Below are positions 5,991-11,184 of a stretch of 25,426 bases of DNA, piece after piece. The notes beneath the pieces were generated by a model, which made no database searches, was not told the DNA's origin, and saw nothing but the letters and a program-made list of their open reading frames with translations. The translations under genes were made by a program, and so were the position numbers. Source of the DNA: a virus; IMG/VR virus record IMGVR_UViG_3300042731_003674, positions 1 through 25,426 of that record, one strand, 5' to 3'. How positions within the stretch are numbered: the first letter of the stretch is position 1; the number at the start of each line of letters is the position of its first letter.

Positions 5991-6067
5991 CCTGTCCCAT
6001 TTTGGCACACCTGTCCCATTTTGGCACAGAGTTGTAAAAGTTTGGGCGGATGTCCCATTTTGGCACA
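5991..6067 (+). repeat. three exact copies of TGTCCCATTTTGGCACA (iteron-like)
   Basis: The 17-bp sequence occurs at 5993-6009, 6012-6028 and 6051-6067, all in the same orientation, with starts 19 and 39 bases apart. The first two copies share a CC before them. Degenerate relatives appear upstream (about 5292-5325, and the GGCAC sites at 4296-4328). Exact short direct repeats at near-regular spacing in non-coding DNA usually bind a replication initiator or regulator. A TTGACA (6087-6092) follows 20 bases later. Confidence 0.75.
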
Positions 6068-6539
6068 GGTTTTTTGGTTTAGGGGGTTGACAAGGGGGTT
6101 TCTGGGCGAGTACGGTTGGGGGGCTGGTTTCTTACAGATAATTGGGGAGAGAAAAAGTTCTTATCTCTTCTTAGTAGTATCATCTACTTTGTTCTTTTAC
6201 TACTGAGTAGGTAGAGTGTTACGAGTCTCTAGGGGATACGTATACGGTAGGGTCTTGGTAGGGAAGTAGAATGGAGCGGTACTTCCTAGACTGTAGGGGA
6301 GTTAGGGGAAAGAAGGAGAATCAGAGAGAAAAACGGCGCAAATCCCAGACTTCGTCACACGTCATCTGCGCGGAACGGGTGTGATTGTTAGGCTAATTGG
6401 GGTTTTGGGATTTGGGTTGTTGGAGGCGGGGTCAGTCGTGGCCTCGCCTTTTTCTTGTTGTCTTTTGCTGGGGTTTGCGGCTGGTTGTTGATTAGCGTTG
6501 CCGTTTGTTGCTTTAGCGTTGATTCTAAAGAACTTGTGC

Positions 6540-6568
6540 TTGACAACGCCGTTTCCGCGCCCTACATT
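6540..6568 (+). promoter_or_regulatory. sigma-70 promoter of the HNH gene (leaderless)
   Basis: TTGACA (6540-6545), a 17-base spacer and TACATT (6563-6568) make a near-consensus promoter. The ATG of the HNH gene begins only eight bases after the -10, where transcription should start, and no Shine-Dalgarno lies before it. The mRNA therefore appears leaderless. Confidence 0.65.
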
Positions 6569-6575
6569 CCCCCGC

Positions 6576-6926
6576 ATGGCCAGTGAGGCGTATCGTCGTC
6601 AGCTTCGAGATCCCCGGTGGCAGCGGAAGCGGTTGGAAGTATTCGAGCGGGACGGGTGGCGTTGTGTGAGGTGCGGAGAATCGCGTGAGACGCTTCATGT
6701 TCATCACACGAGGTACAGTCCGGGTGCGCCTTGGGAAATCGATCTGGGGGCCTTGCAGACGCTTTGCGAGGGGTGTCACGATCGCAGGCATGGGGTTGTG
6801 GAGGAGTTTGCTTGGGAGAAGCCGGATTACGTGGAGAGGGCGCGGCAATACACTCTGGACTATTTCCGAAGGATGGGAATTGTGGAGCAGCCGATTTACC
6901 GGGAAGGCGACGAGCCGCCCTTCTAA
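6576..6926 (+). CDS. HNH endonuclease
   Basis: The 116-residue protein starts MASEAYRRQLRDPRWQRKRL and has the HNH layout: C30-x2-C33 (CVRC), then HVHH at 41-44, then CEGCH at 64-68. The cysteines should bind a structural zinc and the histidines the catalytic metal. The usual middle Asn is not evident: the stretch before the last cysteines reads EIDLGALQTLC. HNH proteins in phages nick or cut DNA, either as homing enzymes or at packaging sites. It is the only plus-strand gene left of 15147 and ends convergently, overlapping the next gene by a few bases. The upstream in-frame ATG at 6498 lies before the promoter and is rejected. Confidence 0.9.
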   Translation: MASEAYRRQLRDPRWQRKRLEVFERDGWRCVRCGESRETLHVHHTRYSPGAPWEIDLGALQTLCEGCHDRRHGVVEEFAWEKPDYVERARQYTLDYFRRMGIVEQPIYREGDEPPF

Positions 6927-7144
6927 TTATCCTCCATTGCTGACCGAAAAGCCGCCGTCACCGCCATGCCTATCATCAATCGATCCCAGGCCCCATCGCC
7001 GTGCATGTCGTCGTAAAGGGCTATTTGAGCTTCGTAGCGCTGCGTTTTCTTTTTCAGGATGCTGTTTTCGTCTCGCAGCCGCTCGACCTCATCGCCCATC
7101 ACGCGGATCATGGCGCGAAGTGCGCCCTTGCCAGTCATTCTCAT
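6923..7144 (-). CDS. small coiled-coil protein, end of the minus arm
   Basis: The 73-residue protein (MRMTGKGALRAMIRVMGDEV...) has a heptad-like helix 'GDEVERLRDENSILKKKTQR', then a helical C-terminus. It belongs loosely to the 'EIERLR' coiled-coil set of this operon. The start at 7144 overlaps the preceding stop as ATGA, indicating coupled translation. Its stop codon overlaps the 3' end of the convergent HNH gene. Confidence 0.75.
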   Translation of the reverse strand: MRMTGKGALRAMIRVMGDEVERLRDENSILKKKTQRYEAQIALYDDMHGDGAWDRLMIGMAVTAAFRSAMEDN

Positions 7145-7323
7145 TTTAAATGCCAGCCGTGGGTCTCGTCGCGGCCCCGACGTAGTCTCTCCAGCTCGCC
7201 CCGGAGTTTCTCTATCTCATCCGCTGCCATCTGGAAGAGATTCTCGTGGGTGATGTCTATGATTCCGCCGTCCTTGTAGATCTCCGCGTGATATTTCAGC
7301 TCGCTAAGCAGGTAATCATCCAT
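7141..7323 (-). CDS. small coiled-coil protein with AADEIEKLR motif
   Basis: Sixty residues: MDDYLLSELKYHAEIYKDGG, then 'MAADEIEKLRGELERLRRGR', the module repeated in many genes of this arm. AAGGAGGA precedes two adjacent ATG codons; the second (7323) has the better spacing, and the first would be 7326. It overlaps its neighbours by a few bases. It is probably a small homo- or hetero-oligomerising protein; no enzyme motif is seen. Confidence 0.75.
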   Translation of the reverse strand: MDDYLLSELKYHAEIYKDGGIIDITHENLFQMAADEIEKLRGELERLRRGRDETHGWHLK

Positions 7324-7531
7324 CATTCCTCCTTAGCGCATGTGCTTCATCGCGGTGGTATTTACGTTGGAATTCGCTGATGTCATAAGCAGCATTGAGT
7401 CTCGCGAGTTTAATTTCTAGGTGGTCGGCATATTTTTCCAGTGCTGTGGTGTACTCTCGTTCTTGTTTTGCCATGAGATCACAGTCGATTTGCGGATGGC
7501 CGGTGAAGGGTATTCTCTTGGGGCGCTCCAT
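7316..7531 (-). CDS. small helical hypothetical protein, 71 aa
   Basis: ATG 7531 (MERPKRIPFTGHPQIDCDLM) shares a base with the preceding stop (TGATG), and a GGGGGAG box precedes it. The remainder is a charged helix (TTALEKYADHLEIKLARL) with a basic end. It is not clearly one of the 'EIERLR' paralogues. Function unknown. Confidence 0.7.
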   Translation of the reverse strand: MERPKRIPFTGHPQIDCDLMAKQEREYTTALEKYADHLEIKLARLNAAYDISEFQRKYHRDEAHALRRNDG

Positions 7532-7719
7532 CACTCCCCCTCCCCTTCCTTCTCCGCGAGCGCCAGAAACCGCTTGAACCATCCCTCCTCGTACTCACCG
7601 GAATATTCACGCTTCATCCGCCGAGTCTCCCCGGCATGATCGGACGCCACGTCAACCCCGCATTCGTATCCATCTTCCCAGACGGCGATCAGCAACCCTC
7701 TCATCTTTTCGTAATCCAT
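7531..7719 (-). CDS. small hypothetical protein, 62 aa
   Basis: The start is at one of two adjacent ATGs (7722 or 7719) after AAGGAGGA; I prefer 7719 for spacing. The protein (MDYEKMRGLLIAVWEDGYEC) is mixed, with a Glu-rich end (LALAEKEGEGE) whose codons carry the next gene's G-rich ribosome-binding site. I do not recognise it. Confidence 0.7.
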   Translation of the reverse strand: MDYEKMRGLLIAVWEDGYECGVDVASDHAGETRRMKREYSGEYEEGWFKRFLALAEKEGEGE

Positions 7720-7982
7720 CATTCCTCCTTCAGCCGGTATTTATAGGAGAGTCCGAGTGGTTGTTCACAGTGGGGGCATGTCCGCTGGTATTCTTCTTCT
7801 TCCAGCCAGCCCTCATTAACCAGTTCTCTGAGCAAGTCAAGAAGTTCGCTTTCTTCGATATCCAGTATGCTGCGAAAACTAACCAAATGGGACCATTCTT
7901 CGCTGTGCAGGTTTTTGTCTGAGATTATGCTGATGAGGTAAGCCTTATCGAAGCGGCGCGAGCGTCTGCGGCTACTCATCAT
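7719..7982 (-). CDS. possible winged-helix protein with CxxC
   Basis: Eighty-seven residues. A basic N-terminus (SSRRRSRRFDKAYL) is followed by helices and then 'ESELLDLLRELVNEGWLEEEEY', which resembles the recognition helix and wing start of winged-helix proteins. A CPHC pair and a final strand (LSYKYRLKEE) close the chain. It could bind DNA and regulate, but I see no strong family match. AAGGAGGGGGGA precedes the adjacent ATGs 7982 and 7979. Confidence 0.7.
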   Translation of the reverse strand: MMSSRRRSRRFDKAYLISIISDKNLHSEEWSHLVSFRSILDIEESELLDLLRELVNEGWLEEEEYQRTCPHCEQPLGLSYKYRLKEE

Positions 7983-8230
7983 TCCCCCCTCCTTGGTGTG
8001 AATTTGGCATGAATCTTCCACATATCTGGCGGATCGAGGAAATACTCGATGTCCGCGACATAGTAGCGGGTGGTTTCCTGGCCGTTGTCGAGGATGAGGT
8101 AGTCTTTCTCTTTAATTCCTCGTCCGTGCCCCATCAACACCAGCCACATCCCGCCATCCACCACCCTCACAACGTTATAATCGTGGCCCCAGCAGCGGTG
8201 TTCTCCCGAGTAATCGTGCGTCTCACTCAT
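7979..8230 (-). CDS. conserved small phage protein ('TTRYYVADIEYFLDPPDMWK' type)
   Basis: Eighty-three residues, predicted all-strand: 'IKEKDYLILDNGQETTRYYV' followed by 'DIEYFLDPPDMWKIHAKFTP'. I recognise this pattern (GDYLIL.N...TTRY.V..I.Y..DPPDMW.A...F.PR) from many phage genomes, always without a known function. ATG 8230 starts within the last codons of the previous gene. The ribosome-binding site is weak, so coupling is likely. Confidence 0.85.
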   Translation of the reverse strand: MSETHDYSGEHRCWGHDYNVVRVVDGGMWLVLMGHGRGIKEKDYLILDNGQETTRYYVADIEYFLDPPDMWKIHAKFTPRRGE

Positions 8231-8441
8231 CGACAAAGCCCTTCTCACAGCCGATCCAGGGTGCGTTGACCCGATCTATGAGTTTGCACCAGCGTCCCGC
8301 CTCGTTCGCTATCGTCTCGTCATCCCACCTCACGCCCTCGAAGGTCTGGTACGCCATGCAGCCCTTGCCATAGCACACCTCGAATGCGGCTCCGATGTGC
8401 GTTTTGTATTTCCTGAACGGGCAGCGTCTTTTTTCTTCCAT
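8223..8441 (-). CDS. small cysteine-rich phage protein
   Basis: Seventy-two residues with Cys at 7, 23, 28, 52 and 65: 'RRCPFRKYKTHIGAAFEVCY', then 'GKGCMAYQ' and 'AGRWCKLI'. The pattern CPFRK...C..GKxCMAY...C recurs in small phage proteins of unknown role, and probably binds zinc. Its start overlaps the previous stop as TAATG and no good Shine-Dalgarno precedes it, so translation is probably coupled. Confidence 0.8.
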   Translation of the reverse strand: MEEKRRCPFRKYKTHIGAAFEVCYGKGCMAYQTFEGVRWDDETIANEAGRWCKLIDRVNAPWIGCEKGFVDE

Positions 8442-8593
8442 TAGAACGGCGCTTCCATCTCACAGCAGTCGTCATCCTCATCCCGCTCTACGAAGACGTG
8501 CTCCATGTAGCGCAATCCGAGCTGCCCCCCCGCCTGCTGCTCAATCATCCCTTCCAGAGTCTTCTTCGCAACGTAGTTCCAAAATCTACTCAT
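8441..8593 (-). CDS. very small hypothetical protein, 50 aa
   Basis: The product (MSRFWNYVAKKTLEGMIEQQ...) ends in an acidic tail with two Cys (DEDDDCCEMEAPF). The ATG lies inside the last codons of the upstream gene, after GGAGGACGCCG, which is the recurrent junction of this operon. An upstream in-frame ATG at 8653 would overlap that gene heavily and is rejected. Function unknown. Confidence 0.7.
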   Translation of the reverse strand: MSRFWNYVAKKTLEGMIEQQAGGQLGLRYMEHVFVERDEDDDCCEMEAPF

Positions 8594-8846
8594 CGGCGTC
8601 CTCCAGTTCTCGGAGCGCTTTATGAAGCCCCCACAAGCTGAGCGGTGGCCCAAGGTTGATGTCTTTCCTGCTCGATTTAGTTACCTTCCGCGCCGCATCC
8701 ACCACGCGCTGTAGTCGCTCGTACTCCTCCCACGGCATCAGGGCGTGGGTGCCATTCTTGACCTCCGCATAGAGCGTCACCCTCCCGAGATCATTGTGGG
8801 GTGGTTCAAGCCGCACCTCTCGCACTCGCCGCACGTCACTCGCCAT
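8586..8846 (-). CDS. paralogous coiled-coil protein, 'ERLQRVVDAA...ELED' family
   Basis: Eighty-six residues. The N-terminal half is strand-like (VREVRLEPPHNDLGRVTLYA). The C-terminal module is 'EYERLQRVVDAARKV...LHKALRELEDADE', shared with the genes at 8836 and 9385. ATG 8846 follows GGAGGACTCCG inside the previous gene's final codons. The module looks like a short coiled coil plus a helical tail. A role in oligomerisation is inference. Confidence 0.8.
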   Translation of the reverse strand: MASDVRRVREVRLEPPHNDLGRVTLYAEVKNGTHALMPWEEYERLQRVVDAARKVTKSSRKDINLGPPLSLWGLHKALRELEDADE

Positions 8847-9120
8847 CGGAGTCCTCCAGTTCTCGGAGTGCTGCCATAAGATCGTTGAATCCCTTGGGCC
8901 TGTTGTTGATATGCGCCTTCACAGCATCCACCACGCGCCGCAACCGCTTGATCTCGTCCTTGAGTTCAGTTTCGTATGAGTTCCAGTGTGACTCCCAGTC
9001 AGAAATCTCACCCCGCAACCGCTCGATCTCGGCCTTGGCTCTCGCACAGATGTCCCTGGTATATTGGTCATACCGCCTGGACGTTGCCGTGACCTCAAGC
9101 TCTTTCAACAGGTCACTCAT
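8836..9120 (-). CDS. paralogous coiled-coil protein, MSDLL...ELED
   Basis: Ninety-four residues starting MSDLLKELEVTATSRRYDQY. Two coiled-coil blocks follow (AKAEIERLRGEISDWESHW, DEIKRLRRVVDAVKA), then the shared tail 'LMAALRELEDSDGE'. The start lies in the junction GGAGGACACCGATGAGTGA. It is a duplicate of its neighbours in both the N-terminal 'MSDL' and C-terminal modules. Confidence 0.8.
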   Translation of the reverse strand: MSDLLKELEVTATSRRYDQYTRDICARAKAEIERLRGEISDWESHWNSYETELKDEIKRLRRVVDAVKAHINNRPKGFNDLMAALRELEDSDGE

Positions 9121-9388
9121 CGGTGTCCTCCAGCCTTGCCTCGTCACCCGTTGCTGCGATGTACGCCTCGACCACCTCGCTCATGTACTCTTTGGTGAGC
9201 AACGACCACGAAACCACACCGTCGCAGCACAGGGCTTGGAACTTGTCCACGAACACCCGCAACCGCTCGATCTCGTCCTTCAATTCTCGGTTCTCGTTCT
9301 CCAGCTCTTTCATGGTCGGCTTGCCCGAATACCAGGACCGCTCTATTGCAGCGAAATGGTCGGCAAATTTGCCTGCAATGTCACTCAT
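9113..9388 (-). CDS. paralogous coiled-coil protein, MSD...LEDTDE
   Basis: Ninety-one residues: MSDIAGKFADHFAAIERSWY, a strong coiled coil 'MKELENENRELKDEIERLRV', then a divergent helical region with CC and the acidic end 'EARLEDTDE'. The start follows GGAGGACCG in the previous gene's last codons. It shares the EIERLR core with its neighbours, but the middle differs, suggesting module shuffling or divergence after duplication. Confidence 0.8.
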   Translation of the reverse strand: MSDIAGKFADHFAAIERSWYSGKPTMKELENENRELKDEIERLRVFVDKFQALCCDGVVSWSLLTKEYMSEVVEAYIAATGDEARLEDTDE

Positions 9389-9663
9389 CGGTCCTCCAGT
9401 TCGTCGAGTGCGGTTATCAGCAACTCCATCTCATCACTGAGGTGAGCATTCACGCGCCTGTACGGTCTCGCTACGTCTCCCGCCGCATCCACCACGCGCT
9501 GTAACCGCTCGATCTCGTCTGCGGCTTCTCTGCGTGTCTCGCACAGTAAGCAGGGGTCCCACAGCGTACCCTCGGGATAGTCGTCGTTGAGCCAAGAGCC
9601 GTGCCCGTGACACTGTGGACAATCGTTGATCTCGTCTCGCAACCGATCCACAAGGTCACTCAT
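9385..9663 (-). CDS. paralogous coiled-coil protein with two CxxC pairs
   Basis: Ninety-two residues. MSDLVDRLRDEI is followed by a CPQCHGHGSW block and a CLLC pair (a likely zinc site reminiscent of DnaJ-type CxxC repeats), then 'AADEIERLQRVVDAAGDVAR' and the tail 'LITALDELEDR'. The zinc block is inserted between the two family modules. ATG 9663 follows GGAGGAGTGACG inside the upstream microprotein gene. A frame extending to 9744 is rejected because it would cover that gene. Confidence 0.8.
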   Translation of the reverse strand: MSDLVDRLRDEINDCPQCHGHGSWLNDDYPEGTLWDPCLLCETRREAADEIERLQRVVDAAGDVARPYRRVNAHLSDEMELLITALDELEDR

Positions 9664-9754
9664 CGTCACTCCTCCTCCCAGCATTCCAACCAAGCCATAC
9701 GATCCACACACAGAGTAGAGCGGTGCCATACCACAAGAGATCAAAGTTACTCAT
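9656..9754 (-). CDS. 32-residue single-pass membrane microprotein
   Basis: A short frame from ATG 9754 to TGA 9656 encodes MSNFDLLWYGTALLCVWIVW followed by LGWNAGRRSDDE. Residues 5-23 form a hydrophobic, Trp-rich helix, and the C-terminus is charged (RRSDDE). TTGGAG lies nine bases upstream; the start overlaps the preceding stop (TGATG), and its own last codons carry the next gene's ribosome-binding site. All these fit a real gene in this operon. It would sit in the inner membrane; the role is unknown. Confidence 0.65.
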   Translation of the reverse strand: MSNFDLLWYGTALLCVWIVWLGWNAGRRSDDE

Positions 9755-10044
9755 CAGGCTGCTCCAATCCCGACCAGTTCCTTCTCGGCTTCCAGCCACG
9801 CCTCTGCGTCACTGCACATCGAGTGCGGTGTGGCTTGCATGATTCTCCGTAGAAGCATCCGCAGCCGCTCGATCTCGTCTTCGAGTGCGGTGATCTGCAT
9901 GTGTAACGGGTCGTGGTCACGAGCCTGCAACCGCTCGATCTCGTCTGCGGCCTTCCAGTAAGCGGTTTTCTCTTTTTTGATTCCGTGCGGACTGTCTGCC
10001 ATGTTAACGGCAAGTTTCCGCAGCCTCTCCACAAGGTCACCCAT
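9754..10044 (-). CDS. paralogous coiled-coil protein, MGDLVERLR...
   Basis: Ninety-six residues: MGDLVERLRKLAVNMADSPH, then 'AADEIERLQARDHDPLHMQI' and a second 'ALEDEIERLRMLLRRIM', so the core module occurs twice in one protein. ATG 10044 is preferred over 10050 because GGAGGATGACG then lies at correct spacing. The start lies in the last codons (EDDDG) of the previous gene. The C-terminus lacks the ELED tail seen in relatives. Confidence 0.8.
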   Translation of the reverse strand: MGDLVERLRKLAVNMADSPHGIKKEKTAYWKAADEIERLQARDHDPLHMQITALEDEIERLRMLLRRIMQATPHSMCSDAEAWLEAEKELVGIGAA

Positions 10045-10219
10045 CGTCATCCTCCACGATCTTGACGCGCTTCATCTCGACTTGGTCAATCCCCCCAACG
10101 TCAACGCTGGCATAGGAGGCTATTTCGGAGAGTTTCTCAAGGGCGGTGTCTTCATCCACGTACACACCAACAATTTGTCCGTAATCAGTCACAACCCATG
10201 CCGTCTTTGTGTCACTCAT
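10037..10219 (-). CDS. small mixed alpha/beta hypothetical protein, 60 aa
   Basis: The protein (MSDTKTAWVVTDYGQIVGVY...) has a strand-helix-strand look (YVDEDTALEKLSEIASY, then QVEMKRVKIVEDDDG). It is not a coiled coil, although it shares the operon's junction architecture. The start follows GGAGGACCG in the previous gene's final codons. No family is recognised. Confidence 0.75.
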   Translation of the reverse strand: MSDTKTAWVVTDYGQIVGVYVDEDTALEKLSEIASYASVDVGGIDQVEMKRVKIVEDDDG

Positions 10220-10491
10220 CGGTCCTCCAGGTCTTCAGGGTCAACCAAATCTGGCGAGAACTCGAATGTCACTTTTCCGCTGATTTTTCCTCCCGGATAA
10301 CCCGCTTCGGCCAAGCATCTTTGTAATTCAGCGGCTTCTACCATTTCATTACAGGCATCCATATTCGCCAATCGAAGCTGTTCACGCAGCCGCTCGATCT
10401 CAGCAAGCGCGTCATTGAGGTCAGGATCACGCATCCCATGTCTTCGCATTCTATTGATGCGATTCTGCAACCGATCCACAAGGTCACTCAT
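10216..10491 (-). CDS. paralogous coiled-coil protein, MSDLVDRLQ...DLEDR
   Basis: Ninety-one residues: MSDLVDRLQNRINRMRRHGM, core 'ALAEIERLREQLRLA', a divergent region with 'AGYPGGKISGKVTFEFSPDL', and the tail 'DPEDLEDR'. ATG 10491 follows AGGAGCTGTACG within the last codons of the upstream gene; the frame's farther start at 10587 is rejected. It shares both N-terminal and C-terminal family modules. Confidence 0.8.
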   Translation of the reverse strand: MSDLVDRLQNRINRMRRHGMRDPDLNDALAEIERLREQLRLANMDACNEMVEAAELQRCLAEAGYPGGKISGKVTFEFSPDLVDPEDLEDR

Positions 10492-10696
10492 CGTACAGCT
10501 CCTGAAGATTTTCGCGAAGAATAAGTTCGCACTCCTCTGGGAGTGGTTCCTGATTAGCCACAATATCCATGATGCATTTATTAACAACGTGGCGGCGACG
10601 CCATTTGAGTATTTCCTGTGCAGCTTCGGAGTACAGGTCGTTCTCTTTACGACTCGCCTTCTGAAGTCGCGTCACTATGTCTGGCTCTTTCCACAC
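10484..10696 (-). CDS. paralogous helical protein, DIVTRLQ...EAAQEILKWRR
   Basis: I start this at GTG 10696, where GGGGGAG lies seven bases upstream, giving 70 residues (MWKEPDIVTRLQKASRKEND). ATG 10726 is possible but would overlap the preceding gene by 80 bases. 'DIVTRLQ' and 'EAAQEILKWRRR' match the family's DLVDRLR and AADEIERLR blocks. The last codons (LQELYDE) hold the next gene's ribosome-binding site and start. Confidence 0.65.
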   Translation of the reverse strand: MWKEPDIVTRLQKASRKENDLYSEAAQEILKWRRRHVVNKCIMDIVANQEPLPEECELILRENLQELYDE

Positions 10697-10991
10697 TTGC
10701 CTTCTCCCCCCCGTGTTTGCCATCATTCATCGTCCGCTGAACAAGCGTTTGATAGGCGCTCCACAAAGCCTTGCGGTGTGTTTTCTGCGTGGTAAAAGTC
10801 AGGACGGCGCACATAGCGAAGGACGCAGCCAATTGATCGTGCAGATCAAAGCGCTCCTCGACTGCTTTTCTCCCGGCCATCTCGCCCTTTAGCGCGGCTT
10901 CCAACATCTTGACGTCTTCCTGCAAAGCGCGGATTCGACTGGCCAGCTTAATGTTTTCGGCTTCCAGCTCAGCTTTCGTCATTCTTCCCAT
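10647..10991 (-). CDS. coiled-coil protein, 114 aa
   Basis: The N-terminal half is a long coiled coil (MTKAELEAENIKLASRIRAL, then 'EDVKMLEAALKGEMAG'). The middle is helical and somewhat hydrophobic (AASFAMCAVLTFTTQ), and the tail is Ser/Glu-rich and less protein-like where it overlaps the next gene. A GAGGAGGAGACGG box precedes ATG 10991; ATG 10982 is an alternative. It is related in style to the neighbouring EIERLR proteins. Confidence 0.75.
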   Translation of the reverse strand: MGRMTKAELEAENIKLASRIRALQEDVKMLEAALKGEMAGRKAVEERFDLHDQLAASFAMCAVLTFTTQKTHRKALWSAYQTLVQRTMNDGKHGGEKASVERARHSDATSEGES

Positions 10992-11184
10992 CCGTCTCCT
11001 CCTCTAGCACCTTTTTAATCTCGTTCGCCGCCTGCACGATCCCACGATCCTTCATACTCATGTGGTCGGCGGCGTAGGCGTACATCAGGAGGGACTCACA
11101 CCGCATGATCCCGGCCTGCAAGCGAAGCTCCAGCGCCTTCACCGTCTGTTGGAGCCGGTGAATTTCCCCTGTTGTATCGCTCAT
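10969..11184 (-). CDS. small coiled-coil protein, MSDTTGEIHRLQQ...
   Basis: Seventy-one residues: MSDTTGEIHRLQQTVKALEL, then a Met-rich stretch (CESLLMYAYAADHMSM), 'VQAANEIKKVLEEE' and an acidic end. ATG 11184 overlaps the upstream stop as ATGA. The upstream alternative (TTG 11220) lies inside the previous gene. It is the first, transcriptionally, of the coiled-coil series. Confidence 0.75.
   Translation of the reverse strand: MSDTTGEIHRLQQTVKALELRLQAGIMRCESLLMYAYAADHMSMKDRGIVQAANEIKKVLEEETDGKNDES

Larger units (their letters stand above)
5352..6539. other. long non-coding stretch with hairpins, repeats and G-rich segments
   Basis: No frame here has both a ribosome-binding site and protein-like sequence; frames near 5463, 5803, 5877 and 6362 are low-complexity or shaped by DNA repeats. 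Features seen are a TTGACA at 5721-5726 flanked by an 8-bp inverted repeat (CTATCTCT 5714-5721, AGAGATAG 5758-5765), the 17-base imperfect repeat at 5667 and 5858, and hairpins at 5816-5847 and 5959-5980. The 17-bp triple repeat lies at 5993-6067. The plus strand from about 6080 to 6560 is markedly G/T-rich, with a possible quadruplex motif at 6399-6431. Confidence 0.55.

Noticed and set aside
6013-6035. Sigma-54 promoter (TGGCAC box) within the repeats
   Set aside because: The downstream GC element is not at the required spacing, and the same box recurs as part of each 17-bp repeat.
4296-6067. CRISPR array
   Set aside because: Repeats are too short, too few and irregularly spaced, with no spacer-like regularity and no cas genes.
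5463-6206. Open frames of 71-109 codons on the plus strand (5463, 5803, 5877)
   Set aside because: They lack ribosome-binding sites, have odd composition (many Cys, Trp and Pro), and the repeated CPILAQ or PFWH words simply translate the 17-bp DNA repeats.
6362-6577. 71-codon minus-strand frame rich in Asn and Pro
   Set aside because: It is low-complexity translation of the G/T-biased strand, has no ribosome-binding site and overlaps the HNH promoter.
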